Positions 9,046 to 14,881 of a stretch of DNA of 16,449 bases are shown here, in pieces. Each line of letters starts with the position of its first letter. The first letter of the stretch is position 1. The notes under the pieces were generated by a model. That model saw only the letters and a program-made list of their open reading frames with translations. It made no database searches and was not told where the DNA came from. A program made the translations under genes and the position numbers. The DNA comes from Nanobdellota archaeon. GTDB taxonomy: Archaea; Nanobdellota; Nanobdellia; Pacearchaeales; GW2011-AR1. The stretch lies in the NCBI GenBank assembly GCA_023397215.1, contig JAEWUG010000021.1:1-16449 (forward strand). Reading direction: 5' to 3'.

Positions 9046-9795
9046 TTAAATAATTGCCCCCCTCTTGACAGCAAAATTAAAAGTTTGTTCTTCATTATCT
9101 CTAAAAGAAACTTCGTAAATATTTGTTTCTTCTATTTTAGTTTTATTTATCTTTATTTTGGGGTAAAATAACATATAATTTGAATCATCAAAAAAAGAAT
9201 AAGAAGCTTCATCATTAATAATCCTATTAGTTATTTGTAAAAAATCATAAATTCTAGACTCAATTTTATGGCTAAAAGAAAGATAATTTCTAGTTATATT
9301 AGACTTTGTTAAACTAATTTCTTTTTTTATATCAAAAAAGACAAAATTTGGAAGAAAAGAAATTTCAAAATTTAATTGTCCTTCATAGATTTCATAATCT
9401 CTTGTTTTATATTCGGAAATTACATTTTGAAAACATTGTTCAATTAAAGGTTGTGTTAAATTTTTTAATTCTTGTATACTTTTTTTTTCTAAGTTTGGAT
9501 AATAATTGGTACAAGCTTCATAAGGTTTTGAAGAATAACAAAGATAAGAATAATTTTTATCATAATAATTTACAAATAAATGTTTTTGTTCTAAAAAACC
9601 AGCATTGGTATATAACTTAGTTATTTGATTTTCAAGTTCTACATAAATACACTTATCAAAATCTTCCTTGAAAGTTTCTTCAGAAGAAAATTGAATCTCT
9701 AATTTTCCTACACTAAATAGGATAGCAGCAATAATACCAGATACAATTAAGATACCTAAGATTATAAATAAAGTCACCTGACCTCTTTTTTTCAT
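9046..9795 (-). CDS. pilin-like protein with class III-type signal, copy A
   Basis: A 249-residue protein starting MKKRGQVTLFIILGILIVSG: a basic tip, Gly-Gln, then a hydrophobic helix to about residue 30, typical of archaeal prepilin-like class III signals, with cleavage expected after Gly5. Cysteines at 49, 86, 95 and 121 match those of the 253-residue protein at 4314-5075 almost exactly, and the order of motifs (Cys, N-A-G-F-L, LCY, Tyr-rich Cys loop, Gln-Cys, FNFA) is the same. It is the first gene of the minus-strand locus, with a TATA element 25 nt upstream, and is followed after 3 nt by the giant Cys-rich protein, mirroring the layout of the second module. A conserved partnership between this small protein and the Cys-rich protein is inferred. 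No glycosylation or enzymatic motif stands out. Confidence 0.75.
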   Translation of the reverse strand: MKKRGQVTLFIILGILIVSGIIAAILFSVGKLEIQFSSEETFKEDFDKCIYVELENQITKLYTNAGFLEQKHLFVNYYDKNYSYLCYSSKPYEACTNYYPNLEKKSIQELKNLTQPLIEQCFQNVISEYKTRDYEIYEGQLNFEISFLPNFVFFDIKKEISLTKSNITRNYLSFSHKIESRIYDFLQITNRIINDEASYSFFDDSNYMLFYPKIKINKTKIEETNIYEVSFRDNEEQTFNFAVKRGAII

Positions 9796-9815
9796 ATAAA
9801 TTAGACTGCTTAAAT

Positions 9816-9825
9816 CTTTTAAAAG
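9816..9825 (-). promoter_or_regulatory. TATA box for the surface-protein locus
   Basis: The minus strand reads CTTTTAAAAG (a palindrome), preceded by CAAAAC, an acceptable BRE. The centre is 25 nt from the ATG at 9795, predicting a leaderless mRNA for the copy A module and probably for all downstream minus-strand genes. Confidence 0.6.
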
Positions 9826-9847
9826 TTTTGCAAATTAATAAGAAACA

Positions 9848-9857
9848 TTTATTAATA
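9848..9857 (+). promoter_or_regulatory. TATA box for enolase
   Basis: TTTATTAATA preceded by the BRE-like AGAAAC at 9841-9846. Its centre is 25 nt upstream of the ATG at 9877, which supports that ATG over the in-frame TTG at 9871. It is back to back with the minus-strand promoter at 9816-9825. Confidence 0.55.
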
Positions 9858-9876
9858 TTTTATAATTTATTTGTTT

Positions 9877-11085
9877 ATGTTTATTCAAGAAATAAAACCT
9901 AAAATTATTAAGGATTCAAGGGGTGAAAAAACAATTTTTATTTCTCTTAAAACAGAAAAGGGTAATTTTGAATGTAGTGCTCCTGCAGGAAAATCAACTG
10001 GTTCTCATGAAGTAGTTTCTTACAACAAAGAAGGAATTGAAAAAAGTTTAGAATTGTTAAAAGAATTTTGTAAAACATTAAAATTTAAAAATTTTTTAAT
10101 TAGAGTTTTTGATGACTTAATCCAATTAGAAGTTTTAATAAATAAATTTGAAAAAAATTTTGGAAAGATGGGAGGAAATGTGAAATATGTGTTACATGGT
10201 GTTTTTTTAAAGGCTGTTGCAAAAGACAATTCAAAAGAACTTTGGCAATTTATTCATGATGATGTTTATGGGAAAGAAAGTCAAATTAAGTTTCCTATGC
10301 CTGTTGGAAATTGTATTGGTGGAGGTCTTCATTCAAAACCTATTAATAAAAAAAGACCTGATTTTCAAGAATTTTTATTAATACCTCATGAAGAGAGTTT
10401 TGCAAAAGCAATTACAAAAAATATTAGAGCATATGAATATGCAAAAACTATTTTAAAATCAAGATGGAAAAATGATGAAAATGCTTGGAGAACAGATAAG
10501 TCTAATGAAGAAATTTTATTTATATTAATGCAACTTGCACAAAAATATGATTTAAGAATTGGATTAGACATTGCTGCTGTAAGTTTTTTTAAAGAAAGGT
10601 ATTATGATTACAAAAATAAAAGACTAAAAAGGGATAGGCTTGATCAAATTGATTATGTCATCAGATTAATAAAAAAATATGACTTATTTTATATAGAGGA
10701 TCCATTAAATGAAGAAGATTTTAGTGGGTTTAAACAAATTTTAAATTCAATTCAATCAAGAAATACTCTTATTGTTGGAGATGATTTAACAACTACAAAT
10801 GTCGAAAGACTAAAAAGAGCAATAAGATCTAAAGCAATTAATTCAATAATAATCAAACCAAATCAAATAGGTTCTTTAATTGAAGTAAAAAAGGTTGTAG
10901 AACTTTGTAAAGAAAAAAATGTCAAGATGATTTTTTCTCATAGATCTGGAGAAACAATGGATAATATTTTAGCAGATTATGTTATTGGTTTTGGTGGTGA
11001 TTTTATTAAATGCGGTATTTATGGAAAAGAAAGATTAATCAAATATAAAAGAATAATGGATATTGAAAAGAGTTTAAGAATGTAA
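9877..11085 (+). CDS. eno: enolase (phosphopyruvate hydratase), divergent
   Basis: A 402-residue cytoplasmic enolase, which interconverts 2-phosphoglycerate and phosphoenolpyruvate. The start is the ATG at 9877; a TTG two codons earlier is less likely given the promoter spacing. Residues expected for activity can be placed: mobile-loop Ser40 in AGKSTG, His152, Glu165 in FQEFLLIP, Glu201 in NDENAW (usual GDEGGF), metal ligands Asp231 (LDIAA), Glu274 (YIEDPLNEED) and Asp302 (VGDDL), Lys327 (IKPNQIG), Ser-His-Arg at 354-356 (SHRSGE) and Lys378. It is slightly shorter than usual (about 415-430) and quite diverged in the N-terminal domain and the GDEGGF and GGxHA loops. In several archaea enolase lies downstream in the eL18-uL13-uS9 operon; here it stands upstream and alone. 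Its 3' end overlaps the convergent gene by 12 bp. Confidence 0.87.
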   Translation: MFIQEIKPKIIKDSRGEKTIFISLKTEKGNFECSAPAGKSTGSHEVVSYNKEGIEKSLELLKEFCKTLKFKNFLIRVFDDLIQLEVLINKFEKNFGKMGGNVKYVLHGVFLKAVAKDNSKELWQFIHDDVYGKESQIKFPMPVGNCIGGGLHSKPINKKRPDFQEFLLIPHEESFAKAITKNIRAYEYAKTILKSRWKNDENAWRTDKSNEEILFILMQLAQKYDLRIGLDIAAVSFFKERYYDYKNKRLKRDRLDQIDYVIRLIKKYDLFYIEDPLNEEDFSGFKQILNSIQSRNTLIVGDDLTTTNVERLKRAIRSKAINSIIIKPNQIGSLIEVKKVVELCKEKNVKMIFSHRSGETMDNILADYVIGFGGDFIKCGIYGKERLIKYKRIMDIEKSLRM

Positions 11086-11925
11086 TTCTTTCAATTTTCT
11101 TTTTTTGTTTTTTCTATATTTATAGAAAATAAAACCACCTAGAATTAAAATAACAAAGATTATCCAAGAATTATTACTTTCCTTTACATCAGAATAAGAA
11201 AAATTTTCTTTTTTAAATTCTACTATTTTTTCTACACTTCGTCTTGTATTAGTTAAATCTGAATAATGAATTATTAAATCAATATATTCTTTTTCAGTTT
11301 TTAATTTTAAATTTGCTGTTGCATCTTCTTTAGAATATAAATCTCCGATATTTTGCTTGTTTGTTCCAATAATTTCTAATCCTTCTTGTGATGGAATTTC
11401 AACCATTACAGCTCGAATATCTGAATTAGCAATATTTAATATTTCAAAAATCATTTGGTTTGTTTGTAAATTATAATCTCTAATAAAAATATCAAAATCT
11501 GCTTTTACATCTTTAACTTCTATATTAAATGATTTTAAAATATATGAGGTTAAATCAGAATTAATTGTTTGATATTTTATTTCTAATTTATTCAAACCAT
11601 CATTTGCATCTTCATTAATCTTTAAAGTAAATGGAGCCATAAAATAGCTTTGATAATCTTTTGTGAATGTTCCTGATTTAATAGTATAAGATGATTGAGA
11701 TGAAGGGTCTAGAATAAATGGAAAGTTTTCAACAATTCCTAAAGATATATCTCCACAATCATTTGAACTAATACCATCCACTTGAAAAACAATTTTAACT
11801 GTTTCACCTGGAACAGCAGGATAAGGTTCTTGATTTAATAAAGAAATATCTAAATTACATGCACTTGCTAAAATAAAGTTTAAACTAAATAAGAATAAAA
11901 AAATAAATAATACCCCTCTTTTCAT
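11074..11925 (-). CDS. secreted membrane-anchored protein with S-layer/CARDB-like beta domains
   Basis: A 283-residue protein with an N-terminal Sec signal (MKRGVLFIFLFLFSLNFILA), a large beta-rich outside part, one C-terminal membrane helix at about 253-270 and a basic cytoplasmic tail (YRKNKKRKLKE). The segment about 155-210 (NIANSDIRAVMVEIPS, IGDLYSKEDA, NLKLK) has the look of COG1361/CARDB-type domains common in archaeal S-layer and surface proteins. The only two cysteines are 23 and 57, a plausible disulfide; LASAC at 19-23 is lipobox-like, but the C-terminal anchor makes lipid anchoring unnecessary. The ATG is 25 nt downstream of a TATA-like element (11946-11954). Precise role unknown; cell-envelope attachment is inferred. 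Confidence 0.72.
   Translation of the reverse strand: MKRGVLFIFLFLFSLNFILASACNLDISLLNQEPYPAVPGETVKIVFQVDGISSNDCGDISLGIVENFPFILDPSSQSSYTIKSGTFTKDYQSYFMAPFTLKINEDANDGLNKLEIKYQTINSDLTSYILKSFNIEVKDVKADFDIFIRDYNLQTNQMIFEILNIANSDIRAVMVEIPSQEGLEIIGTNKQNIGDLYSKEDATANLKLKTEKEYIDLIIHYSDLTNTRRSVEKIVEFKKENFSYSDVKESNNSWIIFVILILGGFIFYKYRKNKKRKLKELHS
11099..11114 (+). terminator. oligo-T terminator after enolase
   Basis: Runs of seven and six T separated by G, starting 14 nt after the enolase stop, fit archaeal intrinsic termination at T-tracts. The tract lies inside the convergent gene, where the complementary A-run encodes the lysine-rich C-terminal tail. Confidence 0.5.
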
Positions 11926-11945
11926 TAATAAAATAAAATAAAATT

Positions 11946-11954
11946 GTTTTTAAG
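11946..11954 (-). promoter_or_regulatory. TATA-like element for the S-layer-like protein
   Basis: The minus strand reads CTTAAAAAC, preceded by CAAAAGA. The centre is 25 nt from the ATG at 11925, the same spacing as at the other promoters of this window, so a leaderless transcript is predicted. Confidence 0.45.
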
Positions 11955-11993
11955 TCTTTTGTTCTTTTTTAATAGAATTTATATTATCCAATC

Positions 11994-12011
11994 CTATAAA
12001 TATTTAAAAAG
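11994..12011 (+). promoter_or_regulatory. TATA box region for the small four-Cys protein
   Basis: CTATAAATATTTAAAAAG contains two overlapping TATA-like cores centred about 36-42 nt before the ATG at 12042. A start site near 12025-12030 would leave a leader of roughly 10-17 nt. No good Shine-Dalgarno sequence precedes the ATG. Confidence 0.5.
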
Positions 12012-12041
12012 AATATTATTAAACTTGTTTTAAAAGAAGAG

Positions 12042-12248
12042 ATGGTAAAAAAATGTATATATTGTTCTAAAGAAATAGATGATACAAGTGTTGTAGACAT
12101 GTGTTCTAGATGTATGTACCAAGTTTGGGGAGAAAAAATGGCTAAAGCAATTGTAGAAAATATGGAAAAAGAGAAGAAGATAGGAAATCTTGAATTAGGT
12201 AGGGTTAGTGAAGAAATAAAAATTAAACAAGAAAAAGAAGAGTTTTGA
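12042..12248 (+). CDS. small zinc-binding-type protein, unknown function
   Basis: A 68-residue protein with Cys5-x2-Cys8 (CIYC) and Cys21-x2-Cys24 (CSRC), a four-cysteine knuckle spaced to bind one zinc, followed by WGEKMAKAIVENME, a predicted helix, and a charged tail. From memory the CIYC...SVVDMC...VWGEKM pattern resembles a small archaeal zinc-ribbon family found in DPANN genomes, but I cannot name a function. It has no signal or membrane segment, so it is cytoplasmic. It stands alone between the divergent S-layer-like gene and the ribosomal operon on the same strand, with its own TATA region and a T-tract after it. Nucleic-acid or protein contact is possible, not shown. Confidence 0.7.
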   Translation: MVKKCIYCSKEIDDTSVVDMCSRCMYQVWGEKMAKAIVENMEKEKKIGNLELGRVSEEIKIKQEKEEF

Positions 12249-12269
12249 TTCTAAGCATTTGTGAAAACA

Positions 12270-12279
12270 TTTTTAAAGG
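12270..12279 (+). promoter_or_regulatory. TATA box for the ribosomal/RNA polymerase operon
   Basis: TTTTTAAAGG preceded by the BRE-like GAAAAC at 12263-12268. With the usual 25-nt spacing, transcription would begin near 12300, giving a leader of about 70 nt before rpl21e, longer than the leaderless starts elsewhere. A weaker candidate, AAAATAAAGG at 12331-12340, would give a leader of about 10 nt. Confidence 0.45.
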
Positions 12280-12280
12280 G

Positions 12281-12287
12281 TTTTTTT
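12281..12287 (+). terminator. possible T-tract terminator of the small four-Cys gene
   Basis: Seven T after GGG, 33 nt after the stop at 12248, could end the upstream transcript in the archaeal manner. It also lies just after the TATA box of the next operon, so it may be only promoter-proximal sequence. Confidence 0.3.
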
Positions 12288-12299
12288 CTTAACATAATA

Positions 12300-12368
12300 G
12301 GATAATTTTGTCCGAGTTGGAAACAGCGAGAAAATAAAGGAGTTCTTGTTGTTATTTAAAAAAATAAA
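12300..12368 (+). promoter_or_regulatory. leader region before rpl21e with an out-of-place Shine-Dalgarno
   Basis: The predicted leader is less A+T-rich than its surroundings around 12310-12330. It contains a perfect AAGGAG at 12337-12342, which is 26 nt before the rpl21e ATG and so too far to serve it directly. A short hairpin can form at 12299-12312 (GGATA with TGTCC, one G-U pair). The AAGGAG is 6 nt before a TTG at 12349 that opens a 19-codon frame (12349-12408) overlapping rpl21e. Regulatory use is inference. Confidence 0.3.
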
Positions 12369-12617
12369 ATGGTTAAAGGAAAAAGAATTAGACAAAAAGG
12401 AAAAATAAAACTTAGTGAATACTTTAAAAATTTAGATGATGGAGAAAAAGTTGCAGTTATTATTGAAAAAGGGATTAGAGCTTCTTTTCCAAAAAGATTA
12501 CAAGGAAGAAGTGGGAAAATCACTGGAACAAGAGGAAGGTTTAAATTAGTGGAAATAAATGATAAAAACAAGGTAAAGACATATATAATACACCCTGTTC
12601 ATTTAAGGAGATTATAA
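12369..12617 (+). CDS. rpl21e: ribosomal protein eL21 (L21e)
   Basis: An 82-residue protein of the large ribosomal subunit, found in archaea and eukaryotes. Recognised by the KLSEYF...GEKVAVIIEKG, FPKRLQGRSGKITGTRGR and HPVHLRRL motifs, in the order typical of the SH3-like fold that binds 23S rRNA. It is shorter than most archaeal eL21 (about 95-100) because the basic N-terminal extension is reduced to MVKGKRIRQKGK. It heads the operon, and its stop overlaps the rpoF start by one base (TAATG). The eL21-rpoF-DUF655 order is a well-known archaeal arrangement. Confidence 0.95.
   Translation: MVKGKRIRQKGKIKLSEYFKNLDDGEKVAVIIEKGIRASFPKRLQGRSGKITGTRGRFKLVEINDKNKVKTYIIHPVHLRRL
12605..12610 (+). promoter_or_regulatory. 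Shine-Dalgarno for rpoF
   Basis: AAGGAG 6 nt before the ATG at 12617, embedded in the last codons of rpl21e. It shows that true Shine-Dalgarno sites are used inside this operon, along with TAATG coupling. Confidence 0.6.
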
Positions 12618-12919
12618 TGGTTATAAAAGAAGAAAAAGCATTAACAATTACTGAAGTAATAAACTTAGTTGAAAAATCAACTAAAGAATATGAAATAAAA
12701 GATTTTTTAAAACAATTTAATAAGAATACTTTAGAAGATGTAGAAAATATGAAAAAGGAATTAGAAGAATTAGGAATATTAAAATTAAAAGAAATACATA
12801 TAATTAAAATTATTGATTTTAAACCTACTGAAATTTCTGAACTAAATAAAATAATTAGTGATGTTAATCTAGATAATGATGAAGTTACTAAGATATTAGA
12901 TGTTATCAAAAAATATTAA
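12617..12919 (+). CDS. rpoF: DNA-directed RNA polymerase subunit Rpo4 (RpoF)
   Basis: A 100-residue homologue of eukaryotic Rpb4, which pairs with Rpo7 to form the polymerase stalk. The sequence is low in strong motifs, but the family pattern is clear: an N-terminal strand with ALTITEVINLVE, a helical middle (KEYEIKDFLKQF), and the HRDC-like C-terminal segment IIDFKPTEISELNKII ending KILDVIKKY. Position directly after eL21 and before DUF655 supports the call. Start overlaps the rpl21e stop (TAATG), and its own stop overlaps the next ATG in the same way, implying coupled translation. Confidence 0.9.
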   Translation: MVIKEEKALTITEVINLVEKSTKEYEIKDFLKQFNKNTLEDVENMKKELEELGILKLKEIHIIKIIDFKPTEISELNKIISDVNLDNDEVTKILDVIKKY

Positions 12920-13461
12920 TGAAAATGGCAAGAGAAGATTATGCAATAATATTAGATTTTTTACCTTATGGTTATCCATTGGAAAACAAAATGCTTCCTA
13001 TAGCTCAAGCTATTGGGAAAAGTAATTTTACTCTCTTACAAATTGTACCTAGAAGAGGTATAAAATTTGAGATAGGAGAGGAAGTGTATATCGGAGAAGG
13101 GAAACGAGATAAAGTTCAATATATTTTAGGGAGATGCCCTAGAGAAAAATTGACTGAGAATGCAAAGATTCAATTATTGGAACATATTCAAAAATCAATA
13201 GATGAAAATGAAGAAAAATTTGTTTCTTTTTTTAATAAGGCAGAGCCTATTAATACTAGACTTCATCAATTTGAATTACTTCCAGGATTTGGAAAGAAGC
13301 ATACATCAACAATTTTGAATGCAAGAAATGAAAAAGAATTTAAATCGTTTCAAGATATTAAAGAAAGAGTATCAAATATTCCAGATCCTAAAAGAGCTAT
13401 TGAAAAAAGAATATTTGAAGAATTAACTAATATTGAAAGACACAATATATTCATAAATTAA
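12919..13461 (+). CDS. DUF655 family nucleic-acid-binding protein
   Basis: A 180-residue member of the archaeal DUF655 family, usually encoded after eL21 and rpoF. The N-terminal part (DYAIILDFLPYGYP, then IVPRRGIKFEIGEEVYIGEG near 42-61) fits a predicted OB-like beta domain, and residues about 115-150 (LLPGFGKKHTSTILNAR) carry a helix-hairpin-helix motif, so it probably binds RNA or DNA. Function is not established. The ATG at 12919 overlaps the rpoF stop; an in-frame ATG at 12925 (MAREDYAI) is an alternative start and matches the usual family N-terminus better. In many euryarchaea ksgA follows this gene; here uS13 follows instead. Confidence 0.88.
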   Translation: MKMAREDYAIILDFLPYGYPLENKMLPIAQAIGKSNFTLLQIVPRRGIKFEIGEEVYIGEGKRDKVQYILGRCPREKLTENAKIQLLEHIQKSIDENEEKFVSFFNKAEPINTRLHQFELLPGFGKKHTSTILNARNEKEFKSFQDIKERVSNIPDPKRAIEKRIFEELTNIERHNIFIN

Positions 13462-13462
13462 A

Positions 13463-13936
13463 ATGGAAGAAAAAAAGTTCAAACAAACATATGAAGATGA
13501 TGACTATCAAGTTAAAAGGATAGTTGGAAAAGACATAAAAGGAAATAAAAAAGTCTTAGTTGGACTAACAAAAATAAAAGGAGTAAATTGGTCATATTCT
13601 AATGCTATTTGTAAAATTTTAAATATAGATCCTAATAAAAGAATAAATGATTTAACTGCTGAAGAAGTAGAAAAAATAGATAATTTTATGAAAAATCCTG
13701 AAATGCCTTCTTATTTAATGAATCGACAAAAGGATTTTTCTACAGGAGAAGATTATCATTATTATGGGGCAGATTTAAATTTAAGAAATGAATTTGATAT
13801 TAAAAGATTAAAAAAAATAAAGTCTTACAAAGGAATTAGGCATACTGCAAAACTTCCTGTAAGAGGACAAAGAACTAAATCAAATTTTAGACCAAACAAA
13901 GGAAAGAGTGGTGTTGGTGTAAAAAAGAAAAGTTAA
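13463..13936 (+). CDS. rps13: ribosomal protein uS13
   Basis: A 157-residue small-subunit protein of the head, contacting 16S rRNA and the large subunit. Recognised by VLVGLTKIKGVNWSYSNAIC, the archaeal insertion (NRQKDFSTGEDYHY), and the C-terminal signature YKGIRHTAKLPVRGQRTKSN followed by a basic tail. Length is normal for archaea. The ATG follows the DUF655 stop by one base (TAAAATG). It begins the conserved uS13-uS4-uS11-rpoD block. Its stop overlaps the Shine-Dalgarno of uS4. Confidence 0.96.
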   Translation: MEEKKFKQTYEDDDYQVKRIVGKDIKGNKKVLVGLTKIKGVNWSYSNAICKILNIDPNKRINDLTAEEVEKIDNFMKNPEMPSYLMNRQKDFSTGEDYHYYGADLNLRNEFDIKRLKKIKSYKGIRHTAKLPVRGQRTKSNFRPNKGKSGVGVKKKS

Positions 13937-13940
13937 GGAG
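13935..13940 (+). promoter_or_regulatory. Shine-Dalgarno for uS4
   Basis: AAGGAG with a 7-nt spacer to the ATG at 13948, overlapping the uS13 stop codon. It supports this start for uS4. Confidence 0.65.
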
Positions 13941-13947
13941 AAATTAG

Positions 13948-14454
13948 ATGGGAGAAATTAAAAGAAAAAGAAAAAAATATGCAAGACCAAGAAAATTATT
14001 TGATAGGGCTAGAATAGATGCTGAAAATTTAATTGTAGAAGAATATGGCTTAAAAAATAAAAGAGAAATTTGGAAAGCAACTAGTAAAGTTTCTAAATTA
14101 AGATCTAGAGCAAAAGAATTAATTCGGGCAAGTAATGAAGAACAAAAATCTTATTTTGATAAATTAAATAAATTAGGTTTAAATATTAAAGAAATTAGTG
14201 ATGTTCTTGCTTTAACTGAAAAAGATCTATTGGAAAGAAGATTACAAACAGTTGTTTATAAAAAAGGTTTATCTAATAGTGTTAAACAAGCAAGACAATT
14301 AATTGTACATAAACATGTTTTAGTTGATGGTTGTGCAGTTAATGCACCTTCTTTTTGGGTGGAAAAAGATTTAGAAAATAAAATTACATTAAAACCAAGA
14401 AAAGAAAAGAAAATTGAAGTAGAATCTAAACAAGAAGAGGTAGAAGAAGAATAA
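13948..14454 (+). CDS. rps4: ribosomal protein uS4
   Basis: A 168-residue primary 16S rRNA-binding protein. The N-terminal KKYARPRKLFDRARIDAEN and LRSRAKELIR are typical of archaeal uS4. The S4 RNA-binding domain lies at about 95-145 (LERRLQTVVYKKGLSNSVKQ, then RQLIVHKHVLVDG), followed by a short acidic tail (EEVEEE). It is slightly shorter than many archaeal versions. A good Shine-Dalgarno precedes it, and uS11 starts one base after its stop. Confidence 0.96.
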   Translation: MGEIKRKRKKYARPRKLFDRARIDAENLIVEEYGLKNKREIWKATSKVSKLRSRAKELIRASNEEQKSYFDKLNKLGLNIKEISDVLALTEKDLLERRLQTVVYKKGLSNSVKQARQLIVHKHVLVDGCAVNAPSFWVEKDLENKITLKPRKEKKIEVESKQEEVEEE

Positions 14455-14455
14455 A

Positions 14456-14848
14456 ATGGCTAAGAAAAAAAATGATGATCATGTAGGAGTATTACATATT
14501 TATGCTAGTTTTAATAATACTATTGCAACACTTACTGATTTATCTGGAACAACTATTGGAAGAACAAGTGGTGGTCAAATTACAAAACACGATAGAATGA
14601 AAGCTAATCCTACAATTGCTATGTTTATTGCTAAAAAAATATTAGAAATTTGTAGAGATTATAAAATTACAAGTTTATATATTAGGATGAAAGGTCAAAC
14701 AGGAGAAAAAGGAGTTGGACCAGGATCTCATGCAATAATTAAGACTTTAACAAAAGAAGGTATGAAAATCTTAAGTTTAACTGAGGTAACTTGTGTTCCA
14801 AGGGGTGGACCAAAGAAAAGTGGAGGTAGAAGAGGTAGGAGAGTATAA
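14456..14848 (+). CDS. rps11: ribosomal protein uS11
   Basis: A 130-residue platform protein of the small subunit, near the mRNA exit in the E/P-site region. Recognised by GVLHIYASFNNTIATLTDLS, the GVGPGSHAIIKTLTKEGM loop, and the basic C-terminus PRGGPKKSGGRRGRRV. The usual archaeal segment around residues 45-57 is altered (KHDRMKANPTIAMFIA). The ATG follows the uS4 stop by one base (TAAAATG). A 33-nt gap with a possible internal promoter separates it from rpoD. Confidence 0.97.
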   Translation: MAKKKNDDHVGVLHIYASFNNTIATLTDLSGTTIGRTSGGQITKHDRMKANPTIAMFIAKKILEICRDYKITSLYIRMKGQTGEKGVGPGSHAIIKTLTKEGMKILSLTEVTCVPRGGPKKSGGRRGRRV

Positions 14849-14849
14849 A

Positions 14850-14859
14850 TTTATAAATA
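14850..14859 (+). promoter_or_regulatory. possible internal TATA box before rpoD
   Basis: TTTATAAATA, the same core as the copy B module promoter, in the only clear gap among these coding genes. The centre is about 27 nt before the rpoD ATG at 14882, suitable for a leaderless start. It could simply be A+T-rich spacer. Confidence 0.4.
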
Positions 14860-14881
14860 AATTTAAATCAAAAAATATATA

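Noticed and set aside
9871..9876. TTG start for enolase two codons upstream
   Set aside because: The ATG at 9877 is 25 nt from the TATA box, and the N-terminus is then typical of enolase.
11089..11925. Lipoprotein assignment for the S-layer-like protein from LASAC
   Set aside because: The lipobox is weak, Cys23 can pair with Cys57, and a C-terminal membrane helix already anchors the protein.
12541..12909. Minus-strand open frames opposite the ribosomal operon and enolase (also 15358-15702, 12356-12571, 10020-10229, 10386-10571)
   Set aside because: They are antisense to well-recognised genes, one even crosses the tRNA, and their products are Ser/Phe-rich shadows.
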